A DNA stretch of 6,782 nucleotides from NCBI GenBank assembly GCA_028040005.1, contig JAOFKK010000056.1:1-6782 (forward strand). The letters are read 5' to 3'. A model generated the notes under the pieces. It searched no databases and was not told the DNA's origin. It saw only the letters and a list, made by a program, of their open reading frames with translations. Position 1 is the first letter of the stretch. Every line of letters begins with the position of its first letter. Both the position numbers and the translations under genes were made by a program. Below are positions 6,683 through 6,782 of the stretch, piece after piece. The DNA comes from Rickettsiales bacterium (GTDB lineage: Bacteria > Pseudomonadota > Alphaproteobacteria > Rickettsiales > UBA1997).

Positions 6683-6700
6683 AAAATATTTAAATATTTT
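6683..6700. repeat. 18-base perfect palindrome in the ftsW leader
   Basis: AAAATATTTAAATATTTT reads identically on both strands and lies 28 bases upstream of the ftsW ATG, downstream of the proposed promoter. It could be a binding site for a dimeric protein or a weak hairpin in the mRNA. It is made only of A and T, so in this sequence a palindrome of this length may well be accidental. Confidence 0.25.
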
Positions 6701-6742
6701 TTGAAATTAATTTTGATATATATTTTTTGGTAAATATAATAT

Positions 6743-6770
6743 TTTATACCATTTTCTATCTTTAAAGCAA
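6743..6770 (-). promoter_or_regulatory. possible promoter with extended -10 for the ftsW operon
   Basis: On the minus strand TTGCTT (6770-6765, three of six matches to the -35 consensus) is followed after 16 bases by TATAAA (6748-6743, five of six matches). The -10 is preceded by TGG, making an extended TGnTATAAA element that can compensate for a weak -35. Transcription would begin near 6736, leaving a leader of about 80 bases. The 127 bases upstream of ftsW (6656-6782) hold no gene, so a promoter is expected here, but the A/T richness makes the exact placement uncertain. Confidence 0.35.
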
Positions 6771-6782
6771 TTTTTATTATAT

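Noticed and set aside
6462..6704. A plus-strand open frame of 80 codons covering the ftsW start and upstream spacer.
   Set aside because: Most of it is the complement of the ftsW N-terminal coding region, with low-complexity Asn/Ile-rich translation typical of A/T-rich antisense frames.
1..6782. tRNA genes, insertion sequences, CRISPR repeats or phage genes.
   Set aside because: Reading both strands I found no cloverleaf with GTTCRA-type T arm, no terminal inverted repeats with a transposase, and no regularly spaced direct repeats; nearly all bases belong to the six genes.

Overview
The window is a gene-dense, very AT-rich stretch (clearly below 35% G+C by eye) holding six complete protein-coding genes and almost no non-coding DNA. 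All six are bacterial. The wording of the conserved motifs in MurE, FtsW, MiaB and UbiA is closest to what I know from Alphaproteobacteria. The low G+C, short spacers and isoleucine/lysine/asparagine-rich proteins point towards a Rickettsiales-like or other reduced alphaproteobacterial lineage. That placement is inference from motifs and composition, not from a search. The organism keeps two core peptidoglycan genes, a ubiquinone gene and a tRNA modification gene, so it should be a Gram-negative cell with a meso-diaminopimelate wall and a quinone-based respiratory chain.

Layout. Positions 8-1465 (minus strand) encode MurE, the meso-diaminopimelate-adding ligase of peptidoglycan synthesis; it runs off towards the window's left edge. 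A 108-base spacer separates it from the divergent ubiA (1574-2419, plus strand), the 4-hydroxybenzoate polyprenyltransferase of ubiquinone synthesis. A hairpin in the 27-base gap at 2420-2446 separates ubiA from the convergent block that follows. From 6655 down to 2447 four minus-strand genes follow each other with gaps of 10, 11 and 24 bases: ftsW (septal peptidoglycan glycosyltransferase), a secreted intradiol-dioxygenase-like protein, an SbtA/DUF897-family permease, and miaB (tRNA ms2i6A37 methylthiotransferase). They look like one operon, with a plausible promoter with an extended -10 near 6743-6770.

How the genes work together. MurE makes the UDP-MurNAc-tripeptide that, after later steps, becomes lipid II, which FtsW polymerises at the division septum. 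UbiA and MiaB are unrelated housekeeping functions. The unusual members are the two middle genes of the operon. The first is an exported dioxygenase-fold protein whose second metal-binding histidine appears replaced by asparagine. The second is a ten-helix permease of the sodium-dependent bicarbonate transporter family, which is not expected between a divisome gene and a tRNA-modification gene. No RNA gene, insertion sequence, CRISPR array or phage gene is visible, and I see no clearly new multi-gene system. The best leads are the dioxygenase-like protein, its neighbouring permease, and the absence of Shine-Dalgarno sequences ahead of all six genes.
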